The notes below the pieces were generated by a model. That model did not search any database and was not told the DNA's origin. It saw nothing but the letters and a program-made list of their open reading frames with translations. The position numbers and the translations under genes were made by a program. From Liquidambar formosana (lineage: Eukaryota > Streptophyta > Magnoliopsida > Saxifragales > Altingiaceae), in the NCBI GenBank assembly GCA_039720395.1, contig CM077820.1:48345425-48409424 (forward strand): 64,000 bases of DNA. The letters are read 5' to 3'. Shown here in pieces: positions 1-12,127 of this stretch (position 1 is the first letter of the stretch; every line of letters starts with the position of its first letter).

Positions 1-30
1 CGTCGGTAACAAACGAAGTTAAAAAACACA

Positions 31-69
<39 letters not shown>

Positions 70-465
70 CGTTTTGTTTCCTATAGGGCTATCTGAATTT
101 CTCAATCGGGGTTGGAGGTATGAATGGCAGCTGCATGCAGCAGAAAAATTAGGTAAGTCAAGTCATGCAATTTGAATTATGCATGGCCAGATATTTCCAG
201 TGCAAATCTGAACACTAAAGTACAAAACCCACTACGAGTCCATGGATGCCAAAATTTGAGGATACGTATTCAATTTTGTTAAGTTTTGAGCTTTTTTTTT
301 TTTTTTCTTTAGGTAAGATGTGAGAGTCTAGGAATTGTAGACTTTATAATTCACATTTTTGCTAAAAAAGAATTCCAATAATCAGATGGCCGGTTTGGAT
401 TTAATGTAGTGATTATTGTTGATCGGGTTTTTTTTTTCTTTGGTGGATATATGTGGATTTTAATA
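1..465. other. Non-coding start of window
   Basis: No gene is visible here. An (AT)n microsatellite lies at about 36-64 and a poly-T tract at about 292-306. The remainder is AT-rich and unrecognised. Confidence 0.6.
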
Positions 466-695
466 GAGGGAGGCTATTGCCACCACATAAAGTACTATAA
501 GTCCTTCTTAGTTCAATCTTTTTAAAGTTTTATGAAAAATATAAAATGTTTAATTTTTACGAAAACTAGCCACGATATTCATTAGAAAATATCATTCTGA
601 ACAACTTTACAAAAGAAAATTTTTCCAAAATCTATCATTTAAGTAGACTTTTTGACAATTTACAATTTCTATTTTATTTTCCATGAATATACATA
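466..695. mobile_element. Half copy of a Mutator-like foldback MITE
   Basis: From the motif AGGCTATTGCCACCACATAA at about 471 this stretch follows one arm of the complete foldback element at 28688-29096 for about 220 bases. Shared landmarks are a run resembling GTTTTATGAAAAATATAAAA, then ATCATTCTGAACAACTTT, then CCAAAATCTATCATTTAAG and TTTATTTTCCATG. The second, inverted arm is not visible, so this is a truncated or half-deleted copy. Boundaries are approximate. Confidence 0.6.
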
Positions 696-699
696 CATA

Positions 700-3600
700 T
701 ATGATATTTCGTATATGCATACACACATATACGAAAGAAGAGTAAATTGATCTTATAGTGAATAAAATTGATGGTTATAGTGATAACTCCAGTAAGATCA
801 ATTTTTTAAATTTATAAAAAAAAAAATTTTTGAAATGCCACAATATATAGCAAATTCCCATTCTCCTTCGCAATGGCCATTTTCACTTGAATTCTTCCAT
901 TTAAGATCTTGACAGATAAATTTTTACCTTCAATCCGTATAAAATATACTATAATCGATTAATTCTTATTTGACTCATAAATAAATTTGTACCTTCAGTG
1001 TTATGTAAAATATACTATAATTGATTAATTTTCATTTGGAGGACCAAACTTATTAACTTATAGCCACCTCACTCTCTGTCTTTTTTTTTTTTTTTTTCAT
1101 AAGTTCTGTAATACGTACATTTTGCTTGGCATGTTGAAAGTCGACAAACATAAATATCGTACGTTGTGTCAAACTTTAATGAAGAGAACATCACCATTAA
1201 ATCAAAATCCGACAATGAAAGATTGACAGCTAGTGATACCAAAAATTTTTATGTACACGTCAGACCTAGCTTACTAAATAAATGTACCATATATATACTT
1301 TATATACTTGTCAATCAAAATCCGACCCTACATATTTTGATAGTTTAGTGGTACCAAAATTTTTAATATTGATAACATGACTTTTTGGTGTGTGAGAAGA
1401 CTTGACCGAATTTCAATGCCTCATGGTACCATATTTTCTCATCTTTCTCTGCTCCGAATCACATGGGTACCAACCAGTTGAATTTAAATTGGCCCACTTA
1501 TTATGAATTGATGATTTACTATCTTCATAAATATTATAATAATTGGCTCATCTTAAAAATAATTTCAAAAAAAATCATAAACAAAAGAAGAGAAATTACA
1601 ACAATTTGGAGCCCACAGGATGGGTTCAAGTTTGCCTGAAGATCGACATTAGGATTGGTTAGAAGAAGCCAAGAAGGATACGCACAATGAGAGTGCCTAC
1701 CACTATGGGATTTGGGTTTGGTGCAGTTATTGTATGGTGCAATAAACGTAAGATTGATGACACGTGGCAAGAAAAAGAAATAGAAGATTAAAATTCGAGA
1801 AATGCATTTGACGTCCAACACTTAATAGCGTTCCATTTCTCCTCTTTGCTACATGTCATCGATCCTATCCACACCATATAGTAAAAGTAGCCAACTGCAC
1901 CAAATCCAAATCTACCTCGACACGTGTGGAGTAGCTTCTCCTAACCGGCCTCCATTTTTTTTTTCTGTCATGTGTTATGAATAATTTTAAAAAAATATAT
2001 ATGGATTTATTGATACGAACAAACGAATATATACACATATATGATCATGGATACACGAACACGTATGATATTCTCTTGAATAGATGTGTTAACATGTCGA
2101 TACAAACATATGAATACGTGTTCATAACTTTGTACACACAAGAATACAAATATTTGAACACCTTATGGATTATGAATAGGGCTGGGATATAGAGTAGGTT
2201 CATTCACACCGATTATGGAGACAATTATTGTTTTTTACTTTTTAATTCATGAATTTCTATGAGAATTTCAAATGAAAAGGAGTCTTTGGTGGAATTCTTA
2301 AAATGATTGATGTTATATATGTACTTTTAAAATAAAATTTTTCTTAGTAAACTATTGATCATATTAAACAATACTTAAATACACACACATACAACACCAC
2401 ACAACAAAAGTCCCAACATTAATGGAATCTTAAATTAAAGTTGGTTTTATGTGATTAGCATTCCTCATATAACTATTTCATGTCAAATAATTATATTATC
2501 TTTCTTTTTCTTTTCTTTTTTTTCAAATAAATGATAAAAAAATATTTCAAATTTTACTCACAATCAGATTTGAGTTCAGATTAATATTCTAATAACCCAT
2601 GTGAGACGCCTAACAGTTATATAAATAGCGATAACTTTAATGAATTGGTAATGGTGAGTATTTTCAATGGTTTCTCTATGAAAAATATCTCCATCAAACC
2701 ACTTATGATAATGCATGGAATTGGAAGTCGGACACTGGATTAGTGGATTTCATAGAATCTCAATCTAGTACCAAGGTCACGTGAGATCCTCCTTTCAACG
2801 GCTCTGATTCAAAGGTACAAAGATTCTATGGCTTAATTGCGTAAGATTCTGGTGGACCCAGGATCACCATGGCCTCCAGTGTACCTGACTTGCATGGGAA
2901 CTTGTCGGTACGAAGGAAAGGTGAAGTCAACGAGTTTTACAGTATGTTACGGTTACGGAAGACGAGGTAGTTTTTGAGCCCACGATTATTAGGCCAATTC
3001 ATCGGGCATGGTTATGGTCTAAACTCAGAATTTTGCTAATGGCGATTCCTGTCAAATTGTGGGACCCATTATCTGTGCCTTCCCCATTCTTAAGATTCAC
3101 TTTCCCAATTTTAGCAGGATAGGATGAAGGCATGACTTCTACGGTTCTACCATTGTAGAGGCAATAGATGAATCATGATTATAAAAAGGAAAAATATTAA
3201 AAATGTACGAAAAATTCATTTTTTATTATTTAAGTGGTTATTTTATTAGATAAGACTTTTCTTAAAATAATAATATTATATGCATTAATTTTTTATATTA
3301 ATTTTCTGCTTTAATTAACTAATAGATTATATGGCTATACTAAATTAGTCTAACAAAAATATATCATTTGTCGTATGAATTGATGTCATGTGACGGATTA
3401 ATTAATTCAAAATTGCAAATACACACTCTAAATAAGTTTAATTTTTTCGGTTGATATACTTCAACTCAACTAAATATCATAAGAAAAAGATTGCAGTTGA
3501 TAGACAACCAATTTAAACCTAGTCGAATATTAATTCTTAAATTATCATGTGTGGTTCTCTAAATTCATAACAAAATGAATCAAGATAACTTGTTTTTCTT

Positions 3601-4000
3601 TTTTTAAATAAAATAAAATAAATGCTATATTAATTTAATGCTTTTTTATTTTTACCAAAAATATTCAAGTTTAAACAATGCATCACCACAAAAGTACCTT
3701 CTAAATGTTTTTCAAATTTTATTTTGAATCGATAATATCATGTTACCGGAACCCTTTATTTAATAGAAGGCTCAATTGAGCCACCACTGCTCTCTATACC
3801 TAATGTTCTCTCCTAGGATCCCTCTCTTACCTAACTTGGTCGATGCCCCAAAGATGTCAACACCACCCAACTTTCAAGCTACCCTTCCATGGAAAAATGA
3901 GGACAGTACCTTAATATGCTAGCTCTGGAAGAATACATCCTCCTCAATACCCTAATAAAAGCATTACAGTGGTCCTCAATTCTCATATGCTATATAGACA
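700..4000. other. Upstream spacer, no gene seen
   Basis: AT-rich spacer before the first DHQD/SDH copy. I see only short open frames without family resemblance, poly-A/T tracts and no clear transposon ends. The last part (about 3800-4090) is the likely proximal promoter of the gene that follows. Confidence 0.5.
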
Positions 4001-4008
4001 CTCACTTT

Positions 4009-4016
4009 TCATATAT
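4009..4016 (+). promoter_or_regulatory. Possible TATA box, DHQD/SDH copy 1
   Basis: A CATATATA string lies about 80 bases upstream of the proposed ATG at 4092, followed by a C- and A-rich leader. Position and composition fit a plant TATA element, but AT-rich DNA makes chance matches common. It corresponds in position to the clearer TATATATATA before copy 2. Confidence 0.3.
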
Positions 4017-4091
4017 ACCCAATTCCCTAACACCCACATTACAACAATATTCTATCGCTGCAAACTTACGCCACTGCAAGCTTAGCTCAAT

Positions 4092-7000
4092 ATGGGAAGC
4101 CTTCCGGTAATTTTTTTTTTTTTTAATTTTTTTATTTTAAAAAAAATCTTCAACATCTATACAATTTACTTAATTATTTCAACTTGCTTCCGTTTTCATG
4201 TATCTGTAATTTTTTTTTTTTTTTTTGGGTGAATTTTAGTTCACTATGTCGGACCTTCAAACGAGTACTAGTGGAGTTCGGAGCAATCCAACCCTACTAT
4301 GCACACCATTAATGGGGACGACGGTGGATCAAATGCTGCTGGAGATGCGGAAAGCGAGGGAAATTGGCGCCGACGTTGTCGAAATCCGGCTTGACTGTTT
4401 GAGAAACTTCAGCCCTCGCCAAGATCTTGAGATTCTCATTAAGCAGTCTCCTTTGCCCACTCTTGTCACTTATAGGTAATCACTAAGCTTAAAATCTATG
4501 TAGTTTTTGTTCTTATGAGTTGGAATGGTACATGACATCTACATTTGGATGTGATATTTGACTGTTAGTTCCTTTGCACTTGACTATGTATGAGTAGGGT
4601 ATTTAAAACCAAACTATAGTTACAAAACCTTAGGCGTTGTTTGAAAACATAAATTATAGGTTAACTGAAATTGAGTCTAATTGCTTTTTATTTCCTCATT
4701 ATTTTGATAAATTCTAATGTTATTATAACTTTATGTGAAAATCAAAAGATAAATACACTCTTTTTTGAACCACCTAAGAGTTAGTTTATTAAGGGGTAAT
4801 CTAATTGCATAAAAACCCCGTCGAGTCAATATGAGTCCGACTAGTTTGAATTTCACAATTGTTTGGTTGTGTAAAAAATAAGGAATAAATACAAGTTTTT
4901 TTAAAATCAATTGTACTTAAAAACCAAATAGCATTAAGGAAGTGGAGAAAAACTTCCATGTAATGGTGACACGGCTGATATGGTGTCATAGGCCAATAGG
5001 GATCAAGCAAAGTGGAATTGTCAGAGTACTTTTTGACCCTACAATCCCACTTTACTTGATCCCTATTAGCTCGTGATACCACATGGCCGTGTCACAGTTA
5101 CATGGAAGACTCACCCAAGGAAATGAACCCATCTTGATTCAATTTTCAAAATTCTCAAATAGGTCATTAAAAATGGATAAGAGAGTGGCCAACTTGGTCC
5201 ACTTGACTACTTCCCACAGTTTTACAAAGGATATATCTTACGTGATAGACTTTCGCTGCTTAATAACAGTCAAATCATGACCACTTCACTAATAAAAAGT
5301 GGAATTTTTCCGCACATACAATACTTTTTTGTTTTTTTTTATTCTTCATGGCTTACCGGGTTCTAGAGTTTGGATAGCCCAATACGAGTTGGGCTGGACT
5401 AGTAAAATAGGTTCGATATGGAAACCAGGTGAAGAATGGATTCAAGTTAAACAGCCTGGATATTGGACCCCTATCGGTTTTGGGGACCCGTAGGGAAAGC
5501 CTAGTAGGGCCCATGGATTCGGCCATCTGCACAAAACCTCGGTTATGGGGACCCGTAGGGAAAGCCTAGTATTACCCATTTGAGGCAAATCACATGCCCC
5601 AAATTGATTGTGACTGGAAATTTTGAACACTTAAAAACATGTTATGTTTTTTTTAATCATAGGAGTCCTAGTCAATGCAATTAAGCATTCTCGTCAAAGT
5701 TCAAAACTATATATGAGGACTTTTCAAATATAGGATATTCTAAACTATCCCATACGTGATGACATACGCGTATGTTACCCATAGCATATAGGATATAGAA
5801 ATATCTCACACACAATATAAACTGAAATATATATATGAATATGTAACATGAACCTTGGTACTATGGTTTTTGTGCACTACATTGAGTACACTTATTTTTT
5901 GGTAACATGCTTTCACTCAAAGCCATAAATCTAGATAGTAGAATAATTTTTAATCAAGGTCCTTGAGGGATTTGTTCTAAGGCCTTATGAATTACCTTTG
6001 TTTGTGACATGCTCTTGGGAAAGAATTTAGGTTGGAATTTAAACTTCCCTTGGACTCTCTGAAAAAGGCTCTTTAATTAATAATCCAGGGCAGCTACCTC
6101 TTGTCGATATAAAATTTAAAGTGCCAAATTTGACCACCATTTTGTGTTAGTCTTGGTTAAATTCTGCTTCTTCTTCCCCACCCCCCCCCCCCCCTTCTTT
6201 TTTTTTTTCCTGGGTTATTTCATCTCCCCATTAATTCTTACATGCAAACATCATACATGGTAACGCGTCTAACGCATTGCTAATGCCATCTAATATGTCA
6301 TTTACAATTTAGACCAATATGGGAAGGCGGTCAGTACGAAGGCGATGAAAAAAAGCGACAGGATGCGCTTCGGCTAGCCATGGAATTGGGAGCGAGTTAC
6401 ATCGATGTTGAGCTTGAGGTTGGTTTCCAATCAATAATCTTTTATTTTGCTCAAATATTCTTTAAAATGATTATTCATATTTATTAAATGCAGGTAAGCC
6501 TTAATTTCAAATAGGTTTTTGCTAGTGCACATGTGCTACCATTGCAAAACATTGTCCACAATGATTTTTCCAGACAGTCCTTTTGTAATTTTCATGCCAA
6601 AGTAACAAGTTACTCAAGAGTTCTATGTTACACCCACCTTGCAGGTTGCTCATGAGTTCAACAACTCTATTTATGACAAGAAGCCTGACAACTTCAAGGT
6701 CATTGTTTCATCTCACAATTTTCACAACACTCCATCTCTTGAGGCTATTGGCAATCTTGTGGCAAGAATACAAGCTACTGGAGCTGACATAGTGAAGATT
6801 GCAACAACTGCATTAGACATCACAGATGTGGCACGCATTTTCCAAATAACTGTGCATTCTCAGGTAATATATAAAGTAAAATTCCATGGTAGGGATTTAT
6901 GAAAAAATTTAGAGTATGTTTGGGTGAGGAATTTCTAGGCATAATTTTCCTTTAGAATGGACTCTCTCATATTCTTTGAACCAAATTCTCTCATATTCTT

Positions 7001-9105
7001 TGATGGTTACAAATTCTGAACTCAGTCATTTGAAAAAAATTCACGGTTTGTGAATGATACATATGTTGAATATTTGCAGGTCCCAACCTATAGGAATTGT
7101 GATGGGTGAGAGGGGTTTGATTTCAAGATTGCTTAGCCCCAAATTTGGTGGGTATCTCACTTATGGTGCACTTGAGGCCGGTGCAATATCAGCTCCTGGG
7201 CAACCAACAGCTAAAGATTTGTTGGATTTATATAACTTCAGACTCATTAGGCCTGACACCAAAGTATATGGCATTATTGGGAAGCCTGTTGGTCACAGCA
7301 AGAGTCCTCTTTTATTCAATGCAGCATTCAAATCCGTCGGTCTTAATGCAGTTTATGTGCATTTTTTGGTGGATGATGTTGAGAAGTTTTTCAACACTTA
7401 TTCGGCCATTGATATGACTTCTGGATGCAGGTACAATCTCCCTCTTGGAAACGTTTAATTAGTAGTATAGGAGTATTTTCTTCTTGACCCACAAACTAAT
7501 GCAACTTAGTTTGGAATAATGCAGTTGTACAATTCCTCATAAGGAGGCGGCGCTTAAATGCATGGATGAAATTGACCCCATTGCCAAGGTACTTTTTTAT
7601 GATCTCTTCACTTTGCAAAATTCGTTGATAGTTTGCCATTGTAATCAGAATTTGATCTTACTACCCTATGTCTACCAGTAACTTTGATTTTTTTTTTCTT
7701 TTTGATAAAATTTATAATAAAATTTCTTATCTTTGATTGAATCTTACAGAAAATAGGAGCTATTAACAATATTGTCAGAAGACCTGATGGGTCATTGACT
7801 GCTTTCAATACTGACTACATTGGTGCCATTTCTGCCATCGAGGATGGACTACGAGGTATCTAATGTGTTTTACAAAGCTACGCTAATTCAGTCTAGAGAA
7901 ATTCATTATCAGTTCCTTTTTTTTTTTTTTTTTTTTTCAATTTAACCTTTTCCTTTGACAGAATTAAATGGTGCAAGCCCTGCAACTGGATCACCTTTGG
8001 CTGGTAAATTGTTTGTTGTGTTGGGAGCTGGTGGTGCTGGCAAGTCACTTGCTTATGGTGCAAAACAAAAGGGAGCAAGAGTTGTAGTTGCCAACCGTAC
8101 ATTCGGTAAGATTCTAATGCCTTCTTAGCTGAAAAGGTTTCTTGTGGCAAACCTTTTAAGTCTACATCTTTGCTTTTGGTATTTTGTGCGAGTTTGTGTG
8201 GGGATGGTTGGGGAATTGGGGATGCCCTTGTTGGGATTAACATTATTATTTCTTCAAATCGCAGAGCGAGCTAAAGAACTAGCGGACAAAGTCGATGGAC
8301 AAGCTATGACTCTTGCTGAAATAGAAAATTTCCATCCAGAAGAAGGGATGGTTCTTGCAAATACTACATCTGTGGGAATGAAACCCAAAATTGATGAGAC
8401 CCCCATACCTAAGGTTTGTCTCCCTGTCCATATTTTTCATCTTGCATCCTTTTCTTAAACTTGCATTCTAATGTTCAAAAAGCTATTCCTTTGCAAAATC
8501 AACAGTATGCCACTAAATAGATATTTAGATGTCATTTGGCATTCTGAGGGATTGGGTGTATATGTATAGTCATACGTATGACAGTATTCAGGATTTTCTA
8601 AAAGTTGAGAAATTATCGTACCATTAAGGCAATTTTGCCTGTAAAAGTATATAATTTGAGAGATTGGCCTGCCATGGTTTTAAGCACATCAACCACACTG
8701 AAAAGTAAGGTACTAAAACTTCACTGCAGCTCATTTGGTGATTCCTTTCTCTTTTTGTGTTTTTTGTTTTTTTTTCCCCTCCCAAATTGCAGCATGCTCT
8801 GAAACATTACTGCCTAGTTTTTGATGCCATCTACACACCAAAAGATACCAGACTCTTGCGGGAAGCAAAAGATACTGGAGCCGTTATTGTTTATGGAACT
8901 GAGATGTTGATCCGCCAAGGCTTTGAGCAATACAAAAACTTCACTGGTTTGCCTGGTAAGATTATCCCTATTGACACTAAGAGTGCAATTTTCTCTCTTA
9001 AATTTCAACTTCCTAGTTACTGGCTTCTACTCCAACTTATTGGTCTTTGTTCCCTTTTCAGCACCCGAAGACATGTTTAGGGAACTCATGTCAAAACACG
9101 CGTAA
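4092..9105 (+). CDS. Bifunctional 3-dehydroquinate dehydratase/shikimate dehydrogenase, copy 1 (frameshifted in exon 5)
   Basis: Enzyme of the shikimate pathway: the first domain dehydrates 3-dehydroquinate to 3-dehydroshikimate, and the second reduces that to shikimate with NADPH. Eleven exons fit GT-AG junctions: 4092-4106, 4240-4475, 6313-6418, 6645-6863, 7080-7430, 7525-7588, 7750-7855, 7962-8105, 8265-8413, 8793-8955, 9062-9105. Exon 1 is a 15-base microexon (MGSLP). DHQD motifs include SSHNF (His about 143) and VKIATTA (Schiff-base Lys about 170). SDH motifs include GHSKSP, TIPHKE, GAIN, NTD, the GAGGAG nucleotide loop, NRT and YTPK. Exon 5 has one extra base next to its acceptor compared with copy 2, so the reading as given stops at 7107-7109 after about 201 codons; every later exon is open and conserved. 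Either the copy is recently inactivated or one base is an error. No long transit peptide is seen. Confidence 0.85.
4952..5109. mobile_element. Hairpin MITE in intron 2 of copy 1
   Basis: Two arms of about 65-70 bases pair with each other around a loop of about 20 bases. The left arm runs from ACTTCCATGTAA to ATCAAGCAAAGTGG. The right arm runs from CCACTTTACTTGATCCCTAT to GTGTCACAGTTACATGGAAG. A related hairpin lies at 30418-30561. No transposase is encoded, and target-site duplications are not clear. Confidence 0.6.
5481..5571. repeat. Short direct repeat, two copies
   Basis: The string GGGGACCCGTAGGGAAAGCC, continuing for a few more bases, occurs at about 5482-5505 and again at about 5547-5571, a period of 65 bases, within intron 2 of copy 1. 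It is locally GC-richer than its surroundings. Origin unknown. Confidence 0.6.
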
Positions 9106-9230
9106 GAGGGGGGATTTGCCTAGATAATCTTTGTTGTAGCAGCTGGATCTATGTTTAGCCATAATGGCTAACTCTATTCATTTCATTTACTGCGTCATGT
9201 GATTTAGCTGTTGAGTTAATTTGTTTTATG

Positions 9231-9237
9231 AATAAAA
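9231..9237 (+). terminator. Polyadenylation-type signal, copy 1
   Basis: AATAAAA lies about 125 bases after the stop codon of DHQD/SDH copy 1. Copy 2 has an equivalent AATAAAA at the same relative distance (23421), in a conserved 3'-UTR context containing GCTGGATCTATGTTT. Confidence 0.5.
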
Positions 9238-9259
9238 CTTCGAATTTTATTTATGGATG

Positions 9260-10959
9260 GGCTTAAGAACATTGAATTCAAAAAAATTGCAATCATATTC
9301 CAGGGCATTAAGATATGTCCCTACTTAGAGAGGAAAGTGAGGATAGGCGAATGTAGTGATCCCATGTTGGATAAGGCTTTGTTTATTTGACTTTGTTTAT
9401 CAATGGAGTAATCCTTTTTTTTTTCTCTGTTCATAAGTAATCAATTTGGTTATACATCATCAATTCAATACTTATTAAAGATTGGAAAAGATGGTTTTGT
9501 TGGAAATTTTATTGAAAACAGCTTTTTTAGAAATGATGGTATTGTTGAAACTTGAAAGGATTAGAAAAGGGCATGATGCCATGCAGACTACTGAAAACAG
9601 CTTAAGGAGCCATGAAGGAACCTCAGTTCTCCATGACAAATCTGCCACTAGGTTGAGGGCACATTTGGCTACTCCATAACATGCTGATTTACATGCCAAA
9701 TTAGAAAAATGATCCTCATCCAAATAATTTTGCTCTTCCATTTTCAGATAAATAAAATAAAATGACAATTTAACATTAAAGATCTTTGGGTTTTTTTTTT
9801 TTTTTTTGTTTGGCAGTGATTTCTGCATAACTTTTTCACTCAGGCCAACCAAACTAAAACCTTGTGACAGCTAGCAAGGATTTTAAGCTATGGTCTATAT
9901 AAACCAGGGTTTGTACTTCACTATCACAAAAAGAAGTCTCATTGTTCAAAATCCTACCCAATATATGCCTTGCATTGGTGTTCCAGGATCAAACATCCCC
10001 AAACATATTTGGGCACACCAGTCCAAATTTTAATGCCACCACTAGATAACAGAGAGCCTTCATCAACCAGCAGGTTCAATGCTTCCAAGAAGGGATGGTT
10101 TACCTGCCTCACAAAATATACATATTATATATATATATATATATATATAGGTGGTTTGGAATGTTAGATAGTGAAAAAAAAGTACACCTAATTACTTTTT
10201 CTGATCCTAATGTTACAAACTGTCATACCAGAAAGTTTGATGGCAAATACCAAAGTACTAGCATCGTATATCCCAAAATTTATGTGAACGTAACATGAAT
10301 TAACATGTCGCGAAGGTGCTTAATTATAACATTATACCCATTTAATAATGCATCAATTTGTCTAGTTATTTAGGAGGACAGTTAGGTATGTGGGGAATAA
10401 TTCTATCTTATTCATTTACCAATCAACGTGAATTTTATAATACTTCTTCCCATGCCACATCAGCCGCTACGAGAAGTGAGTGAACCTTTTGGATATCTTT
10501 AGCATTTCCTTATTTATCTATGCTATATTGTATTTTGATGTGACCCACTCACTCTACCATTATACAAATTACAAAAAGACATGATGTAATACATCCTTGG
10601 AAAGGTAATGGGACCTTTGTCAAAAAAACAGAAAAAAAGGATTAATGGGACCATAAGTAATACTCAAAAGTTAATAATGATAAAGTTATCCCACCAAAGT
10701 GGTCCAACAATCATTGTTTGAAAAGTAAAATGGGAAAATGCTTTCATAATAATTCGTTAATGCTTTTGTAGGCTATAATCCATGGTTGTTTTTCATATCT
10801 ACCTTAGCTTGCACTTCACAGTTCACAGTTGACCTAGTCACGATTGTGGTGGTCCAACCATCGTGCGCAATACATGTCATAGACCTATAAACACGTGTTA
10901 TGCACAATCCAATCATAACGCGATGGTTGGAATACTACCATGACCAGCATGCCCCGAGC
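9260..10959. other. Spacer between the tandem copies, first part
   Basis: No gene is visible. It contains an (AT)n run at about 10130-10150 and a short inverted repeat at about 10851-10933 (TCCAACCATCGTG pairing with CGCGATGGTTGGA), which may be a small decayed MITE. The bases just before 10960 supply the target-site duplication of the hAT element. Confidence 0.45.
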
Positions 10960-11303
10960 TAGGGGTGCAAATCGGTCCGGGCCGGTCCGGGCCAGAGGTG
11001 TTTCTGGACCGAACCGAACTAATTCGAGACTTCAAAATTTGTCCCGGAACCGGACCGATTTAGGCTTGGACCGGGACCGGAGTCGGACTGAAAAATTTGG
11101 TCCGGGCTGGTCCGGTTCTTGGTTTGTTTGTTTTTTTTTTTTTTTTTTGTTTTTGTTTTTGTTTTTGGTTTTTTTTTTCTTTTTTGTTTTAGTTTTGTTT
11201 TTGGTAAAAGGTAAGAAATTTATTGAATAAGAATTATTATTCATTGAATAATACTTATTTATTGAGTATAATACATTAATATTAACATATAATTATATAT
11301 CTA

Positions 11304-11339
<36 letters not shown>

Positions 11340-11525
11340 TTGGAATTCGGGAATTCGGTCCGGTCCGGGACTAAAACCCCTAAACCATGGCTCGGACCGA
11401 AGTAATTCGGGACTTAAGATTTTGGACCGGAACCGGACCGAATTTGATTTGCCCCGGACTGGACCGGACCGAATTGCACGGAACGGTCCAGTCCTTGGGT
11501 CTACCCGAACCATTTTGCACCCCTA
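10960..11525. mobile_element. hAT-type MITE (566 bp) with 8-bp target duplication
   Basis: The element begins TAGGGGTGCAAATCGG and ends CCATTTTGCACCCCTA, which form a terminal inverted repeat. It is flanked on both sides by the identical 8-mer CCCCGAGC (10952-10959 and 11526-11533), the duplication size of hAT transposons. Both sub-terminal regions are packed with inverted CCGGTCC/GGACCGG motifs, as expected of hAT transposase-binding sites. The centre is poly-T and an (AT)n run, with no transposase gene, so it is non-autonomous. It shares the terminal TAGGGGTG with the element at 53291. Confidence 0.9.
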
Positions 11526-11533
11526 CCCCGAGC

Positions 11534-12086
11534 CCACAATCCTAGCAAATGACATCAAAACCCTAGGTACCCATGATTATGGTGCCTTAAGTGCCTAGCT
11601 ATATGCACAACCGTATCTAACCAATTCAATATCAAACCTTACATTTGAGCTCCTTATTTTAACAAGCCAAGCCAGCAGCCTAGTATAAGCTCAATTTTCT
11701 TATCGCCCTAATTCAAGTATAAATCCCAAATTTTTCCCTTATGGTAACAAAAATCATAAATAAATAAATTTTCCCTCGAAACTTTTATTTTTTTTTTTTC
11801 ATTTTTTGAAGTAAAAAATAAAAACTTATCCAAACAGGTCATAAAAAATCTCAAACTTTTTCCCCTTTTGTATCTACCACATAAAGAAACTCAAATACTA
11901 ATGAGTTAATGGGAAGAAAACTGCCGCAGCAGTGCATTTATTTCAAAATAATTAAAAAAAGAAAAAATGAAAAGGAGGCTAAGAGAGAGTTTGGGGAACC
12001 TCCAAGGTAGAGACTACCTTCTCTTCTTTTTTTTCTTTTTTTTGGGTAAGTCACCTTCTCTTCTTCCCCTACTCCTCCTCCTCCTT

Positions 12087-12127
<41 letters not shown>

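Noticed and set aside
1166..1348. Small gene at the window start
   Set aside because: No ATG-led homology, AT-driven composition and no neighbouring splice or leader signals.
7054..7458. Independent gene starting at the ATG at 7054
   Set aside because: It is exon 5 of DHQD/SDH copy 1 read with intron sequence in front; the upstream part contains the TTGCAG acceptor.
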